The position numbers were made by a program, and so were the translations under genes. A DNA stretch of 64,000 bases from Bradyrhizobium sp. Ce-3 (GTDB taxonomy: Bacteria; Pseudomonadota; Alphaproteobacteria; Rhizobiales; Xanthobacteraceae), in the NCBI RefSeq assembly GCF_022835695.1, contig NZ_BQUV01000005.1, positions 542,806 through 606,805 of the forward strand. The letters are read 5' to 3'. Under the pieces are notes generated by a model. It did no database searches. It was not told the origin of the DNA and was given only the letters and a program-made list of their open reading frames with translations. Position 1 is the stretch's first letter. The number at the start of each line of letters is the position of its first letter. Below are positions 37,794 through 46,622 of the stretch, in pieces.

Positions 37794-39041
37794 GTGGCGA
37801 CGGCTCCGCTCAAGCCCACGATCAGCGATCCCGGACTGCGCGACCGTCTCTACGAGCTGCTCGAACGCGATGATCTGCCGCACTCGGGCGGCTCGCGGTT
37901 TGCGGGCGTCATCGTCGCCATCATCGCCATCGACGTCCTGGCAGCGATCCTGGCCTCCGTGCCCGAGTTCGAGGTGCAGTTTGGCTGGCTGTTCACGGCG
38001 ATCGAAATTGTCGCGGTGGTCGCCTTCGCACTCGAATATGCCGCGCGGCTGTGGAGCGTGGTCGGCCATTCGCTGCGCGACATGACGCCGGGGCGGGCAC
38101 GGCTCGAATATGCCTGCTCCGCGCTCGGCGTGATCGACCTGCTCGCCTTCCTGCCGTCGGCCGTCGCGCTTGCGATCGGTGACAAGACCGCGCTGGTGCT
38201 GTTCGGCATGCTGCCGTTCCTGAAGTTGGTGCGCTATTCGACCGCGATGCGCTCGCTGCTGGCGGCGCTGCATGCCGAGCGGCGCACGCTGTTCGGCTGC
38301 GTGGTGATCCTGACCGGCGCGGTGCTGCTGTTCGCCGCGCTGCTCTATGCCATCGAGCACAAGGTGCAGCCGGACAAGTTCGGCACCATGCCGCAGGCGA
38401 TGTGGTGGGCGATCGTGACGCTCGGCACCGTCGGCTATGGCGACGTCGTGCCGGTGACGCCGCTCGGGCGGATCGTCACCGTGGTTGCGATCGTAGTCGG
38501 ATTTGCGATGATCGCGCTGCCGGTCGCGATCATCTCGACCGCCTTCGCCGACGAGGTCCGCCGCCGCGACTTCGTCGTGACCTGGGGCATGCTGGCGCGG
38601 GTGCCGTTGTTCTCGCATCTCAATGCCGCCGACATCGCCGACATCATGCGGCTGTTGCGGTCGCAGACCATCGAGGCCGGTGAGGTGCTGGTGCGCCGGG
38701 GCGATGCGGCCTCATCGATGTATTTCATCACCGCCGGCGAGGTCGAGATCGACCTGCCGAGCCAGCGGGTCCGGCTGGCCGACGGCGCGTTCTTCGGCGA
38801 GATCGCGCTGCTCCGGCGCACCAGCCGCTCCGGCACGGTGACGGCGACGCGCAAGACCAAGCTGCTGCTGCTCGACGCGCAGGATTTCCACGCCCTGATC
38901 GAGCGGATGCCGGCGCTCGCCGCGCATGTCCGGGAGACGGCGGAGGCGCGGCTCGCCGATCCGCTCACCGCCGGCGGCGACCTGGCCGCCGCAGAGATCA
39001 CGCAGGCGCCGCGCGAGACCGACGGCGGCATCCGGGATTAG
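37794..39041 (+). CDS. Cyclic-nucleotide-gated potassium channel (MloK1-like)
   Basis: A 415-residue channel: six membrane spans (about residues 35-185 plus the pore), selectivity filter TVGYGD at 212-217, then a cyclic nucleotide-binding domain (about 275-375) with FFGEIALLRRTSRSGTVTA as the phosphate-binding cassette. The S4 segment has few basic residues, as in the non-voltage-gated rhizobial MloK1. Starts with GTG; GGAGAGG is the ribosome site. It opens K+ flux on cAMP binding in the inner membrane. Confidence 0.9.
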   Translation: MATAPLKPTISDPGLRDRLYELLERDDLPHSGGSRFAGVIVAIIAIDVLAAILASVPEFEVQFGWLFTAIEIVAVVAFALEYAARLWSVVGHSLRDMTPGRARLEYACSALGVIDLLAFLPSAVALAIGDKTALVLFGMLPFLKLVRYSTAMRSLLAALHAERRTLFGCVVILTGAVLLFAALLYAIEHKVQPDKFGTMPQAMWWAIVTLGTVGYGDVVPVTPLGRIVTVVAIVVGFAMIALPVAIISTAFADEVRRRDFVVTWGMLARVPLFSHLNAADIADIMRLLRSQTIEAGEVLVRRGDAASSMYFITAGEVEIDLPSQRVRLADGAFFGEIALLRRTSRSGTVTATRKTKLLLLDAQDFHALIERMPALAAHVRETAEARLADPLTAGGDLAAAEITQAPRETDGGIRD

Positions 39042-39043
39042 TG

Positions 39044-39544
39044 TCAGTCGCGGCGCAGGAACACGTAATCCGCCGAATAAGCGGCGCTCTTCAACGCGCC
39101 GGGCTTGTCGCAGGGGCCGCTGATCTCGCCGCCCGAGGTGTTGATCCGCTGCACGGTGGCGACGCTGGAGAGCAGGCCGTTGCCGCGGTGGGCAATCACC
39201 TCGAGCTTCAGCCAGGGGATGTCTGCGGCGGTGGTGCCGGGCGCGCTGCCAGCGGTGCGCGCGGTCACGGCGCTGCCGTCGACATGCTCCCAGTTCGGAC
39301 CGGCATAGTGCCGGCCGACCGTGCGGCCGTCGGCGATCAGGGTGGCAACCGGTTCGCGGAACGACCAGGCAAGCTTGCCGTCGGTGACGGGCTTGCACTC
39401 GTAGACCTGTGCGCCTTCGGCATGGACTGTGAGGATGGGAGACTCGGCCGGCGCCGCGACGGCGTCGGGCAGCGGATCGGCGGCGAGCGCCGCCGAGCCG
39501 GTGAGCAACAAGGATGCGAGCGTCATCTGGCCGAGGAGGGTCAT
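39044..39544 (-). CDS. Periplasmic DUF3455-like protein
   Basis: A 166-residue exported protein from the ATG at 39544, with a signal peptide (MTLLGQMTLASLLLTGSAAL, cut after AAA or LAA). The mature part AEGAQVYECKPVTDGKLAWS, then REPVATL and GRHYAGPNWEHVDGSAV, with a C-terminal SGGEISGPCDKPGA, fits the DUF3455 family, one disulfide probable. Function unknown. It lies 38 bp after icd on the same strand and may be read through from it. Confidence 0.75.
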   Translation of the reverse strand: MTLLGQMTLASLLLTGSAALAADPLPDAVAAPAESPILTVHAEGAQVYECKPVTDGKLAWSFREPVATLIADGRTVGRHYAGPNWEHVDGSAVTARTAGSAPGTTAADIPWLKLEVIAHRGNGLLSSVATVQRINTSGGEISGPCDKPGALKSAAYSADYVFLRRD

Positions 39545-39582
39545 GATCACGCTCGCTGTTGTCGTTCGGGGAAACGGCGGCC

Positions 39583-40797
39583 TCAGGCCGCCATGGCCTT
39601 CGCGAGGTTGTCGGACACCTTGTCGAGGAATCCGGTGGTCGAGAGCCAGCGCTGGTCGGCGCCGACCAGGAGCGCGAGGTCCTTGGTCATGTAGCCCTCT
39701 TCGACGGTCGCGACGCAGACCTTCTCCAGGGTGGTGGCGAACTTCGCCAGCTCCGGATTGTTGTCCAGCTTGGCGCGGTGGGCGAGGCCACGGGTCCAGG
39801 CGAAGATCGACGCAATCGAGTTGGTCGAGGTCTCCTTGCCCTTCTGGTGCTCGCGATAGTGGCGGGTCACGGTGCCATGGGCGGCTTCGGCTTCCACCGT
39901 CTTGCCATCAGGGGTGAGCAGCACCGAGGTCATCAGGCCGAGCGAGCCGTAGCCCTGGGCCACGGTGTCGGACTGCACGTCGCCATCGTAGTTCTTACAG
40001 GCCCAGACATAGCCGCCGGACCATTTCAGTGCCGAGGCCACCATGTCGTCGATCAGGCGGTGCTCGTAGGTCAGGCCCTTGGCCTCGAATTCCTTCTTGA
40101 ACTCGCGGTCATAGATGTCCTGGAAGATGTCCTTGAAGCGGCCGTCATAGACCTTGAGGATGGTGTTCTTGGTCGAGAGGTAGACCGGGTAGTTGCGCAG
40201 CAGGCCGTAGTTGAGCGAGGCGCGGGCGAAATCGATGATGGAGTCGTCGAGATTGTACATCTCCATCGCGACGCCGGCGCCGGGCGCCTTGAACACTTCC
40301 TTCTCGATGACGGTGCCGTCCTCGCCGACGAACTTCAGCGACAGCGTGCCCTTGCCGGGGAACTTGATGTCGGTGGCGCGGTACTGGTCGCCATAGGCGT
40401 GGCGGCCGATGATGATCGGCTTGGTCCAGCCGGGAACCAGGCGCGGCACGTTCTTGCAGATGATCGGCTCGCGGAAGATCACGCCGCCGAGGATGTTGCG
40501 GATGGTGCCGTTCGGCGACTTCCACATCTGCTTCAGGCCGAACTCCTTCACCCGGGCCTCGTCGGGGGTGATGGTGGCGCATTTGACGCCGACGCCGACC
40601 TTCTTGATGGCTTCGGCGGCGTCGATGGTCACCTGGTCATTGGTCTCATCGCGGTATTCCATGCCGAGATCGAAATACAGCAGTTCGACATCCAGGAACG
40701 GGTTGATCAGCTTGTCCTTGATGTACTGCCAGATGATCCGGGTCATCTCGTCGCCATCGAGCTCGACGACGGGGTTGGATACCTTGATTTTTGCCAT
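39583..40797 (-). CDS. icd: NADP-dependent isocitrate dehydrogenase
   Basis: A 404-residue enzyme of the eukaryote-like homodimeric type (IDH subfamily II): [20 protein letters not shown], the substrate site around [40 protein letters not shown] and the cofactor loop [20 protein letters not shown]. It oxidises isocitrate to 2-oxoglutarate in the TCA cycle and makes NADPH. The DUF3455 gene follows on the same strand. Confidence 0.97.
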   Translation of the reverse strand: MAKIKVSNPVVELDGDEMTRIIWQYIKDKLINPFLDVELLYFDLGMEYRDETNDQVTIDAAEAIKKVGVGVKCATITPDEARVKEFGLKQMWKSPNGTIRNILGGVIFREPIICKNVPRLVPGWTKPIIIGRHAYGDQYRATDIKFPGKGTLSLKFVGEDGTVIEKEVFKAPGAGVAMEMYNLDDSIIDFARASLNYGLLRNYPVYLSTKNTILKVYDGRFKDIFQDIYDREFKKEFEAKGLTYEHRLIDDMVASALKWSGGYVWACKNYDGDVQSDTVAQGYGSLGLMTSVLLTPDGKTVEAEAAHGTVTRHYREHQKGKETSTNSIASIFAWTRGLAHRAKLDNNPELAKFATTLEKVCVATVEEGYMTKDLALLVGADQRWLSTTGFLDKVSDNLAKAMAA

Positions 40798-40989
40798 GAC
40801 GGGGAGGCCCTCTTGGGAACGGCGCGCTTTTGACGGCGGGGGTGGAATACGCCTGCGCTATAGCACCGCCCGGGGACGGGCGGAAGCGCACCGGTTATGC
40901 ACTTTCAGCCCATCTTTTCACCGAGAACCGCCATTCTGACGGCGGCTCCCGATCCTTGTCCCGGACGGGTTTTCCCGGCCTGAACCCCT

Positions 40990-42717
40990 CTAGAATGGGA
41001 CCTGCGTGGCGGTCCCGGCCACGATGTACCAGGTCACGAACAGGCCGGCGATCAGGGCCCCCGGCAGGCTCGATCCGGTCCGCCGCCAGGTGAAGGTCGC
41101 GATCACCGCGACGATCGCCAAGAGCGGCACGAACTGGATCGCGACGATGGTCGAGAGCGGCACGAAACCGGGGTCCGGGACCGGGTTGAACAGCTTACCC
41201 GTCAGCCACATCGTGCCGTATTGCAGCACCAGCAACACGATGAAACCGAAGGTCAGCGCCAGGATGTTGGTGAGGTACAGCGCACCGCGCGGCGCATCCA
41301 TGGTCGAGAAATTCCGGTGCAGCACGTGCAGTGCCACCACGAAAAACGCCGTGAACGGAATCAGATAGATCAGGAAGATGAGGAATTGCTTCGCGCTCAT
41401 CAACTTGAGTGCGACGATCCAGAATCTGAAGTCGATCTTGAAGACGAGGTCGGCGAGCCAGAGCGCGGCATAGCCCACCGCGACCGAGGCCAGCGCGATC
41501 ACGACGGATTGACCGACGAGGCCGGCCCGGCTGGCGCCTTTCGGGGCGAACGACATCAGGGCCAGTGTGATCAGGCCGTTGATGATGGCCCAGACCAGGA
41601 TCTGGTTGGTGATGCCCTGCGGCAGGAACGCGCTCGGGGTGACGAAGGTGCCGCCCAGCGCGAATGCCGGGTAGTAGGTCAGCGCCGGGATGAAGGCGGA
41701 CAGGATGAACGCCGTGGTCCAGCGCCGGCCGCTCGCGGCCTGATGCGCCGGCATGGTGCCGTCGGCAACCGCCGGCAGCCGCAGGCGGGAGAACATCGGT
41801 GCCTCCAGCAGTCCGTCGAAGGTCCCGATCATCAGCGCCACGAAGCCGATCAGCGCGATCAGCGTGCCGACCTCCTTGCGGAACCAGATCTGGTCGTCGA
41901 CCGGGCGCGGCGTTCCGCCCTTCAGCGTCTTGGCGAACCAGTCGAGGCTGTAGCCGATCGCTTCATGCGAGATGTGCTCGGCCGGGTGCGTCATCGCGGG
42001 GGTGTAGAGCACCCGCGCGGTGCCGTTGGCCGGATCGCCATAGACCTTGCCCGGCTCGACCGCGCCCTGGGTGCCGAACAGCGCCCAGAGCTTTGGGCTC
42101 GTGGTGACGCCGCGGGCCAGCTGGACGCCCCACATCAGGTCGGGGAATTCCTCATACTGGGCGAACACCAGCGCGGTGTTGCGCGGCCAGCTCGCGGTGC
42201 CCTCGGCTGCGAACGGCTTGCCGGTGGACGAGCCTTCGAGGACCATCGACTTGTAGTCGTTGGGCATCGCCGCCGCCGCTGCGAGCACGGTCCAGCCGCC
42301 CATCGAATGGCCCTCGAGCCCGATATTCTCCTTGTCGACGAAGGGCAGGCTGCGGAGATAGGCAAGGCCGTCAGGTCCGCCAAAGCCGTTGGCGAAGGAG
42401 GGCGGGTCGCTATAGCCGTGGCCGGTCTGGTCGAGCGCCAGCACGACATAGCCGCGGCGGGCGAACTCGATGGCGAAGCCGTCCTGGGTCTCGCGCGAAT
42501 TGATGTAGCCGTGAACGGCGAGGATGCCAGGCGCCGGAATCTGCGCCGTGGCGTTCGGCGGGATGTAGAGCAGGGCGCTCATGGTGTTGCCCTTGGCGCC
42601 CTTGAACCTGACATCCTCGATCCGGATGCCGCCTGCGGTCTGCGTGAGGTGGGCGAGCAAGCCCCCCGCCACGATCAAGACCAAACCCACAATCGCCAGC
42701 GTCCATCTGCCCCGCAT
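40990..42717 (-). CDS. Alpha/beta hydrolase fused to a polytopic membrane domain
   Basis: A 575-residue protein from the ATG at 42717 (MRGRWTLAIVGLVLIVAGGL, one N-terminal helix). Residues about 35-300 are an alpha/beta hydrolase with the nucleophile elbow GLEGHSMGG (Ser138) and a lid-like PSFANGFGGPDG; the catalytic-type His is probably in YTPAMTHPAEHISH. Residues about 305-575 hold some seven or eight hydrophobic spans. The hydrolase would sit on the periplasmic side if the first helix is a signal anchor. The frame extends 25 codons upstream into a 15-bp tandem repeat; that part is not taken as coding. Substrate unknown. Confidence 0.75.
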   Translation of the reverse strand: MRGRWTLAIVGLVLIVAGGLLAHLTQTAGGIRIEDVRFKGAKGNTMSALLYIPPNATAQIPAPGILAVHGYINSRETQDGFAIEFARRGYVVLALDQTGHGYSDPPSFANGFGGPDGLAYLRSLPFVDKENIGLEGHSMGGWTVLAAAAAMPNDYKSMVLEGSSTGKPFAAEGTASWPRNTALVFAQYEEFPDLMWGVQLARGVTTSPKLWALFGTQGAVEPGKVYGDPANGTARVLYTPAMTHPAEHISHEAIGYSLDWFAKTLKGGTPRPVDDQIWFRKEVGTLIALIGFVALMIGTFDGLLEAPMFSRLRLPAVADGTMPAHQAASGRRWTTAFILSAFIPALTYYPAFALGGTFVTPSAFLPQGITNQILVWAIINGLITLALMSFAPKGASRAGLVGQSVVIALASVAVGYAALWLADLVFKIDFRFWIVALKLMSAKQFLIFLIYLIPFTAFFVVALHVLHRNFSTMDAPRGALYLTNILALTFGFIVLLVLQYGTMWLTGKLFNPVPDPGFVPLSTIVAIQFVPLLAIVAVIATFTWRRTGSSLPGALIAGLFVTWYIVAGTATQVPF

Positions 42718-42727
42718 CGTCGTCTCC

Positions 42728-42773
42728 CCCAAAAGTGCTTCGACCCAAAGTGCTTCGGCCCAAAGTGCCTCGC
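42728..42773. repeat. Three tandem copies of a 15-bp unit
   Basis: CCCAAAGTGCTTCGG-type units occur three times head to tail, just upstream of the membrane hydrolase start. Slippage repeat; it could vary in number between strains and change the leader. Confidence 0.75.
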
Positions 42774-42990
42774 CGTTCAACCGGCGTCTCAAGCGTGCCT
42801 TTACAGCTTCGCTTTGGTTGTGGTTGATAGCCTATCCGAAGGCGAAGCGCGCGCAAGCCGCAGGCCTCGCGTTGTGCGATCGGGATTCCGATTGAGGATT
42901 CGCAATCGCCGCTAACCCTGTTATCTGCTTGGAGAAATTGGCCTCGCGCAAAACCGGTGCAAAGCTGGTTGCGCGGGCCTGGATGAGACT

Positions 42991-43020
42991 TTGAATCAGC
43001 CGCTTCGGAAGCTGATTCAA
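42991..43020. repeat. Perfect inverted repeat upstream of the TrmJ-like gene
   Basis: TTGAATCAGC (42991-43000) and GCTGATTCAA (43011-43020) flank CGCTTCGGAA; a third TTGAATCA follows at 43033-43040. It lies 35 bp before the start codon, in the 5' leader or as an operator. Confidence 0.6.
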
Positions 43021-43054
43021 AATCTTCAGATGTTGAATCAGAAAGTGAAGTGAG

Positions 43055-44254
43055 ATGTCCGGCACCGACAAGACCAAGGCAGGGCACGACCTTGCCGGTC
43101 CCGTCGTCATCCTGGTCGAGCCGCAGCTTGGCGAGAACATCGGCATGGCCGCGCGCGCGATGGGCAATTTCGCGCTGAGTAGGATGCGGATCGTCAATCC
43201 GCGCGACGGCTGGCCCAACATCGCCGCCGAGCGCGCCGCCGCCGGCGCCGACCACATCATCGGTTCCGTCGAATTGTTCGACACCGTCGAGCAAGCGATC
43301 GCCGATCTCACGCTGGTGTTTGCCACCACCGCGCGCGCCCACGACCAGGCCAAGCCGGTGGTCGGGCCGGAAGGCGCGGCCAAGGAGATCGTGAGCCATG
43401 TCGGATCCGGCGGCGGCGCCGGCATCCTGTTCGGGCGGGAGCGCTCCGGCCTGACCAACGACGAGGTCGCGCTCGCCAACCGCATCATCACCTATCCGGT
43501 CAACCCGGGGTTCGCCTCACTCAACCTGGCGCAGGCGGTGCTCTTGATGGGCTATGAATGGTTCAAGCTCTCGACCGCGGGCGCGTTGCCGTTCGCGATG
43601 CCGGAGCGGTCCGAGCCGGCCTCGCAGCACCAGATGCAGGCGTTCTTCGACAACCTCGTCGCCGAGCTCGACAAGGTCGAGTTCCTGCGGCCGGCCGAGA
43701 AGCGCGACACCATGCTGGTGAACCTGCGCAACATCTTCACCCGGATGGACCCGACCAAGCAGGACATGCACACGCTGCACGGCGTGGTGATGGCGATCGC
43801 CGAGGGCCGCAAGGGCCCGGCCAAGGGCGGGGTGCTCGACGGCGCCCAGGCGACAAGGCTGCGGGCGCTGCTCGCAGAGCAGGGCGGGGGCGGGGCGACC
43901 GCCGACAATTCCAGCACGGTGCGCGGGCTCGCCCGGCTGCTCCGCCGCAACCCGACCGATGCCGAACGCATCCTGTGGCAGGCGCTGACGCGGGACCGCC
44001 GCTTCGCCGGCCAATTCAAGCGCCAGACTCCGGTCGGCCGCCACATCCCGGACTTCGTCTCCTTCGCGCAGCGGACTGCGATCGAGCTGGTCAACGCCGG
44101 CGAGAGCGAGGCCATCGGCACGGACCGCGCCAAGCGCAGAGCCTGGCTCGAGGCACGCGACTATCGGGTGGTCGACATGCAGGTCGCCGATGTCGAGCGC
44201 GATCTCGACGGCGAGCTGGCCCGGCTGGAGGCGGAGCTTCGGCAGGGGCGGTGA
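43055..44254 (+). CDS. TrmJ-like tRNA methyltransferase fused to a DUF559-like domain
   Basis: A 399-residue protein. Residues about 14-255 are a SPOUT methyltransferase of the TrmJ type (VVILVEPQLGENIGMAARAM, ILFGRERSGLTNDEVALANR and YPVNPGFASLNLAQAVLLMG), which makes 2'-O-methyl at tRNA position 32. Residues about 285-395 (LLRRNPTDAERILWQALTRD, QTPVGRHIPDFVSFAQRTAI) match the DUF559/Vsr-like restriction-endonuclease fold. In that domain the usual ELDGGQH is replaced by ELVNAGESE, so activity may be changed or lost. Ordinary TrmJ ends near residue 250, so this is a fusion. Confidence 0.8.
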   Translation: MSGTDKTKAGHDLAGPVVILVEPQLGENIGMAARAMGNFALSRMRIVNPRDGWPNIAAERAAAGADHIIGSVELFDTVEQAIADLTLVFATTARAHDQAKPVVGPEGAAKEIVSHVGSGGGAGILFGRERSGLTNDEVALANRIITYPVNPGFASLNLAQAVLLMGYEWFKLSTAGALPFAMPERSEPASQHQMQAFFDNLVAELDKVEFLRPAEKRDTMLVNLRNIFTRMDPTKQDMHTLHGVVMAIAEGRKGPAKGGVLDGAQATRLRALLAEQGGGGATADNSSTVRGLARLLRRNPTDAERILWQALTRDRRFAGQFKRQTPVGRHIPDFVSFAQRTAIELVNAGESEAIGTDRAKRRAWLEARDYRVVDMQVADVERDLDGELARLEAELRQGR

Positions 44255-44307
44255 GCTTGTCACTCTGTGCGCGTGGTAAGCATGGATTTGAGGGGCTCGC
44301 TCCACGC

Positions 44308-44430
44308 GTCGTCCTGGCGAGAGCCAGGACCCATAACCACCGCATTCGGTGATGAACGGGATCGCGGCCCCAGCGCCGTGCGACGATTGAGATTTGGGGT
44401 AATGGGTCCTGGCTTTCGCCAGGACGACGA
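44308..44430. repeat. Palindromic intergenic repeat
   Basis: GTCCTGGCGAGAGCCAGGAC followed by CCATAACCACCGCATTC on the left; AATGGGTCCTGGCTTTCGCC and AGGACGAC on the right, inverted. Same family as 63807-63912. Confidence 0.8.
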
Positions 44431-44477
44431 CGAGGACGCGGTGTCGTCACCCGCCAGCAAGATTGCTGCATTGACAG

Positions 44478-44506
44478 CAATCGCTCTGCAATCATGTCAA
44501 TCGCTC
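44478..44506 (+). promoter_or_regulatory. Direct-repeat operator candidate, site A
   Basis: CAATCGCTC at 44478-44486 and again at 44498-44506, exactly 20 bp apart. A TAGATC box follows at about 44532, just before the catalase-like gene. The same arrangement occurs at sites B (48927) and C (52315). Confidence 0.55.
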
Positions 44507-44543
44507 GGGGGCAACGGCATGCCTGGCCCGGTAGATCGTCATC

Positions 44544-45497
44544 ATGACCGACGATCGAACCAGGATCGCCATGTCCGCCTCGCCGAGGGGGGCAGCCACG
44601 CCCGCGTCGATCGTCGACGCCCTGAAAGCGGTGGCCGGCAATCCGGCGAAGGTGCGTGCGAGCTTTGCCAAGGGCCAGTGCGTCCATGGCACCTACATAC
44701 CGTCGCATCAGGCGGAGGAGGTCACGAAATCGCGGAGCTTCACGCGGCCATCACGCGTGCTGGCGCGCTTCTCGCTGGGCGATGGCAATCCCGACGTGGC
44801 GGATACCGACAACCTCGCGCCGCGCGGCTTCAGCTTCAGGCTCGGCGACACCGATCATCGCTCCGACATCCTCGCGCAATGCGCGCCGGTCCATTATGCG
44901 CGGACGCTGGAGCAGATGTTGGCGTTCCTCGAGGTGCGCATCCCGGGGCCCGATGGAAAGCCCGACAGGGAGAGGGTCGAGGCGTTCTCTGCCGCCAATC
45001 CCGAAACGCTGCATCAGGCCGACTACATCGCCGCCCGGCCGCTGCCTGCGAGCTTTGCCTGCACGACCTATTGGGGCGTGCACTCCTTTCCCGCCACCAA
45101 CGCAATGGGCGAGACCCGGTTCATCAAGTTCAAGATCGCGCCGGTCGGCGGGGATCTGACGCTGACCGCGGCGGAGGCCGGCGGGAAGTCGGCCAACTTC
45201 CTGCACGACGCGCTCGAGCGGCAGGTTGCCACCGGCAAGATCCGCTTCAGCGTGCTGGCGCTGCTCGACCGCCCCGGCGACCCGACCATGGACCCGACGA
45301 TCCGATGGCCCGATGAGGACAATCGCGAAGCCGTGCGACTGGGGACGATCGTGATCACCGGCGTCGAGCCGAACGAAGCATGCGACGGCTCGATCTTCGA
45401 TCCGGCAAATCTCGCCGAAGGTATCGGCCACCCGCAGGATGAAATCTTCGCGGCGCGTGCGGTCGCCTACGCGATCTCGCTGGCGAGACGCCGCTGA
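44544..45497 (+). CDS. Catalase-like haem protein (SrpA family)
   Basis: A 317-residue protein of the small catalase-related family. The distal His is in KGQCVHGTYIPS, the phosphate-binding-like RFSLGDGNPDVAD and RGFSFRLG segments follow, and a Tyr near the C terminus (AARAVAYAIS) is in the position of the proximal haem ligand. No signal peptide. Such proteins use peroxide on organic substrates rather than as full catalases. An ATG nine codons later (44571) has a better ribosome site (AGGA). It lies directly behind site A; its stop is 27 bp from the convergent AraC gene. Confidence 0.8.
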   Translation: MTDDRTRIAMSASPRGAATPASIVDALKAVAGNPAKVRASFAKGQCVHGTYIPSHQAEEVTKSRSFTRPSRVLARFSLGDGNPDVADTDNLAPRGFSFRLGDTDHRSDILAQCAPVHYARTLEQMLAFLEVRIPGPDGKPDRERVEAFSAANPETLHQADYIAARPLPASFACTTYWGVHSFPATNAMGETRFIKFKIAPVGGDLTLTAAEAGGKSANFLHDALERQVATGKIRFSVLALLDRPGDPTMDPTIRWPDEDNREAVRLGTIVITGVEPNEACDGSIFDPANLAEGIGHPQDEIFAARAVAYAISLARRR

Positions 45498-45524
45498 TCG
45501 GACGCGGCCTGCCGCTGGCCGATA

Positions 45525-46451
45525 TCACGTATTGCCTTCGGATCCGCCATACCTCTCGCGGCGCCACATCGCCGGGCTGACTCCGACCGCGGCCGAAAAC
45601 ACCCGCGTAAAGTGGCTCTGGTTGGCGAAGCCGGCCGATATCGCGATCTCGGCCAGCGGCAGGCCGCGAACGGTCATCAACTGCTTGGCCGCGTCGATGC
45701 GCTGGCGAAGCAGCCACTGGTGCGGTGGAAGCCCGACGGATGTTCGAAATGCGCGGGAAAAATGGCTGACCGAGAGACCCAACTCGGCCGCGATGTCCTG
45801 CAACGTGAATCTCCCGCCGAGATCGGACGCGAGCCTTTCGCAGGCCCGCTTCACCTGCCACGGAGCAAGACCGCCGCCGATCGGTTCGTTGTGCAGTCCG
45901 CCGTAGGCCTGAGCGACATGTGCCGTGAGCGCAAGCATCATGTGATCGATGAAAAGCTGGTTGGTCTCCGACGGCCGGCGCAGCGCCAGCAGAAGCGATG
46001 CGCCGATGTGATGCACGACCTCGTCGTGAAAGCCGGTGCCGAACTGACAGTCGAGCTGACCGGCACGCCGGACGCCGGACTGCTCCGCGATGCTGTTGAG
46101 CGCCAGCGCCGGAACGTAGAAATGCAGCGAGTGGAACGGCTTTTCGATCACGAAGCGCGGATTGTGCTTCATGTCGTACAGATACGTCGTGCCCGCCCGG
46201 ATGTTCGGCTTTCCGATGCACTTGCCACGTTCCCAGTATTCGCAGTCGGGATAGTCGCGGAGTTTCAGGCTGACGATATACGCATCCTCGGGAACAACCT
46301 CACCGCAGAGACCGGGGACGGGACTGTCGTCACGCGTCTCGGTGGCTGCGATCTCGACGCCACGCACAGATCGCGTGATCAGCGATGACGGCACATCCTG
46401 AAGGCGCAGAAGCTCCCTGAACTTCTGACCGTGAAATCCGCTCTGTGCCAT
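45525..46451 (-). CDS. AraC-family regulator, duplicate 1
   Basis: A 308-residue regulator from the ATG at 46451 (MAQSGFHGQKFRELL); this start aligns with that of its neighbour. Residues about 1-190 form the ligand-sensing part; residues about 205-300 hold two HTH motifs (LQDIAAELGLSVSHFSRAFR and LAEIAISAGFANQSHFTRVF). It is strongly similar over its whole length to the protein at 46623-47555, and the upstream regions match too, so this is a tandem duplication. Likely controls the adjacent catalase-like gene and/or efflux genes. Confidence 0.85.
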   Translation of the reverse strand: MAQSGFHGQKFRELLRLQDVPSSLITRSVRGVEIAATETRDDSPVPGLCGEVVPEDAYIVSLKLRDYPDCEYWERGKCIGKPNIRAGTTYLYDMKHNPRFVIEKPFHSLHFYVPALALNSIAEQSGVRRAGQLDCQFGTGFHDEVVHHIGASLLLALRRPSETNQLFIDHMMLALTAHVAQAYGGLHNEPIGGGLAPWQVKRACERLASDLGGRFTLQDIAAELGLSVSHFSRAFRTSVGLPPHQWLLRQRIDAAKQLMTVRGLPLAEIAISAGFANQSHFTRVFSAAVGVSPAMWRRERYGGSEGNT

Positions 46452-46511
46452 ATCGGTCGGTCTCGTCGCCAGCAGCCAGGCAGCTTGTCGATCGCCTGCG
46501 TAGTCGCGGCC

Positions 46512-46590
46512 ATTATCCGGTATCGGGATGCCGCGGTCTAGGGCCACAGGCCATCGGATGGCAATATGACCGCCTTGTGAAGGAATGGCT
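46512..46590 (-). promoter_or_regulatory. Promoter region of AraC duplicate 1, shared with duplicate 2
   Basis: The blocks CCGGTATCGGGATGCCG and GGTCTAGG (plus strand) match 47619-47700 with few changes, while the flanks differ. Conservation of the promoter with the gene suggests a shared operator, for example autoregulation. Confidence 0.5.
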
Positions 46591-46622
46591 TCGCGGTCGA
46601 CGCCGCCCGCCTTTGTCCGGGA

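Noticed and set aside
42718-42792. N-terminal extension of the membrane hydrolase
   Set aside because: The added residues are repeats of ALW-x-EAL encoded by a tandem DNA repeat. The ATG at 42717 opens directly into a signal-anchor helix.
44267-45316. Alternative plus-strand frame across the catalase-like gene
   Set aside because: It begins in the palindromic repeat and overlaps the clear catalase-like reading frame; arginine-rich shadow.
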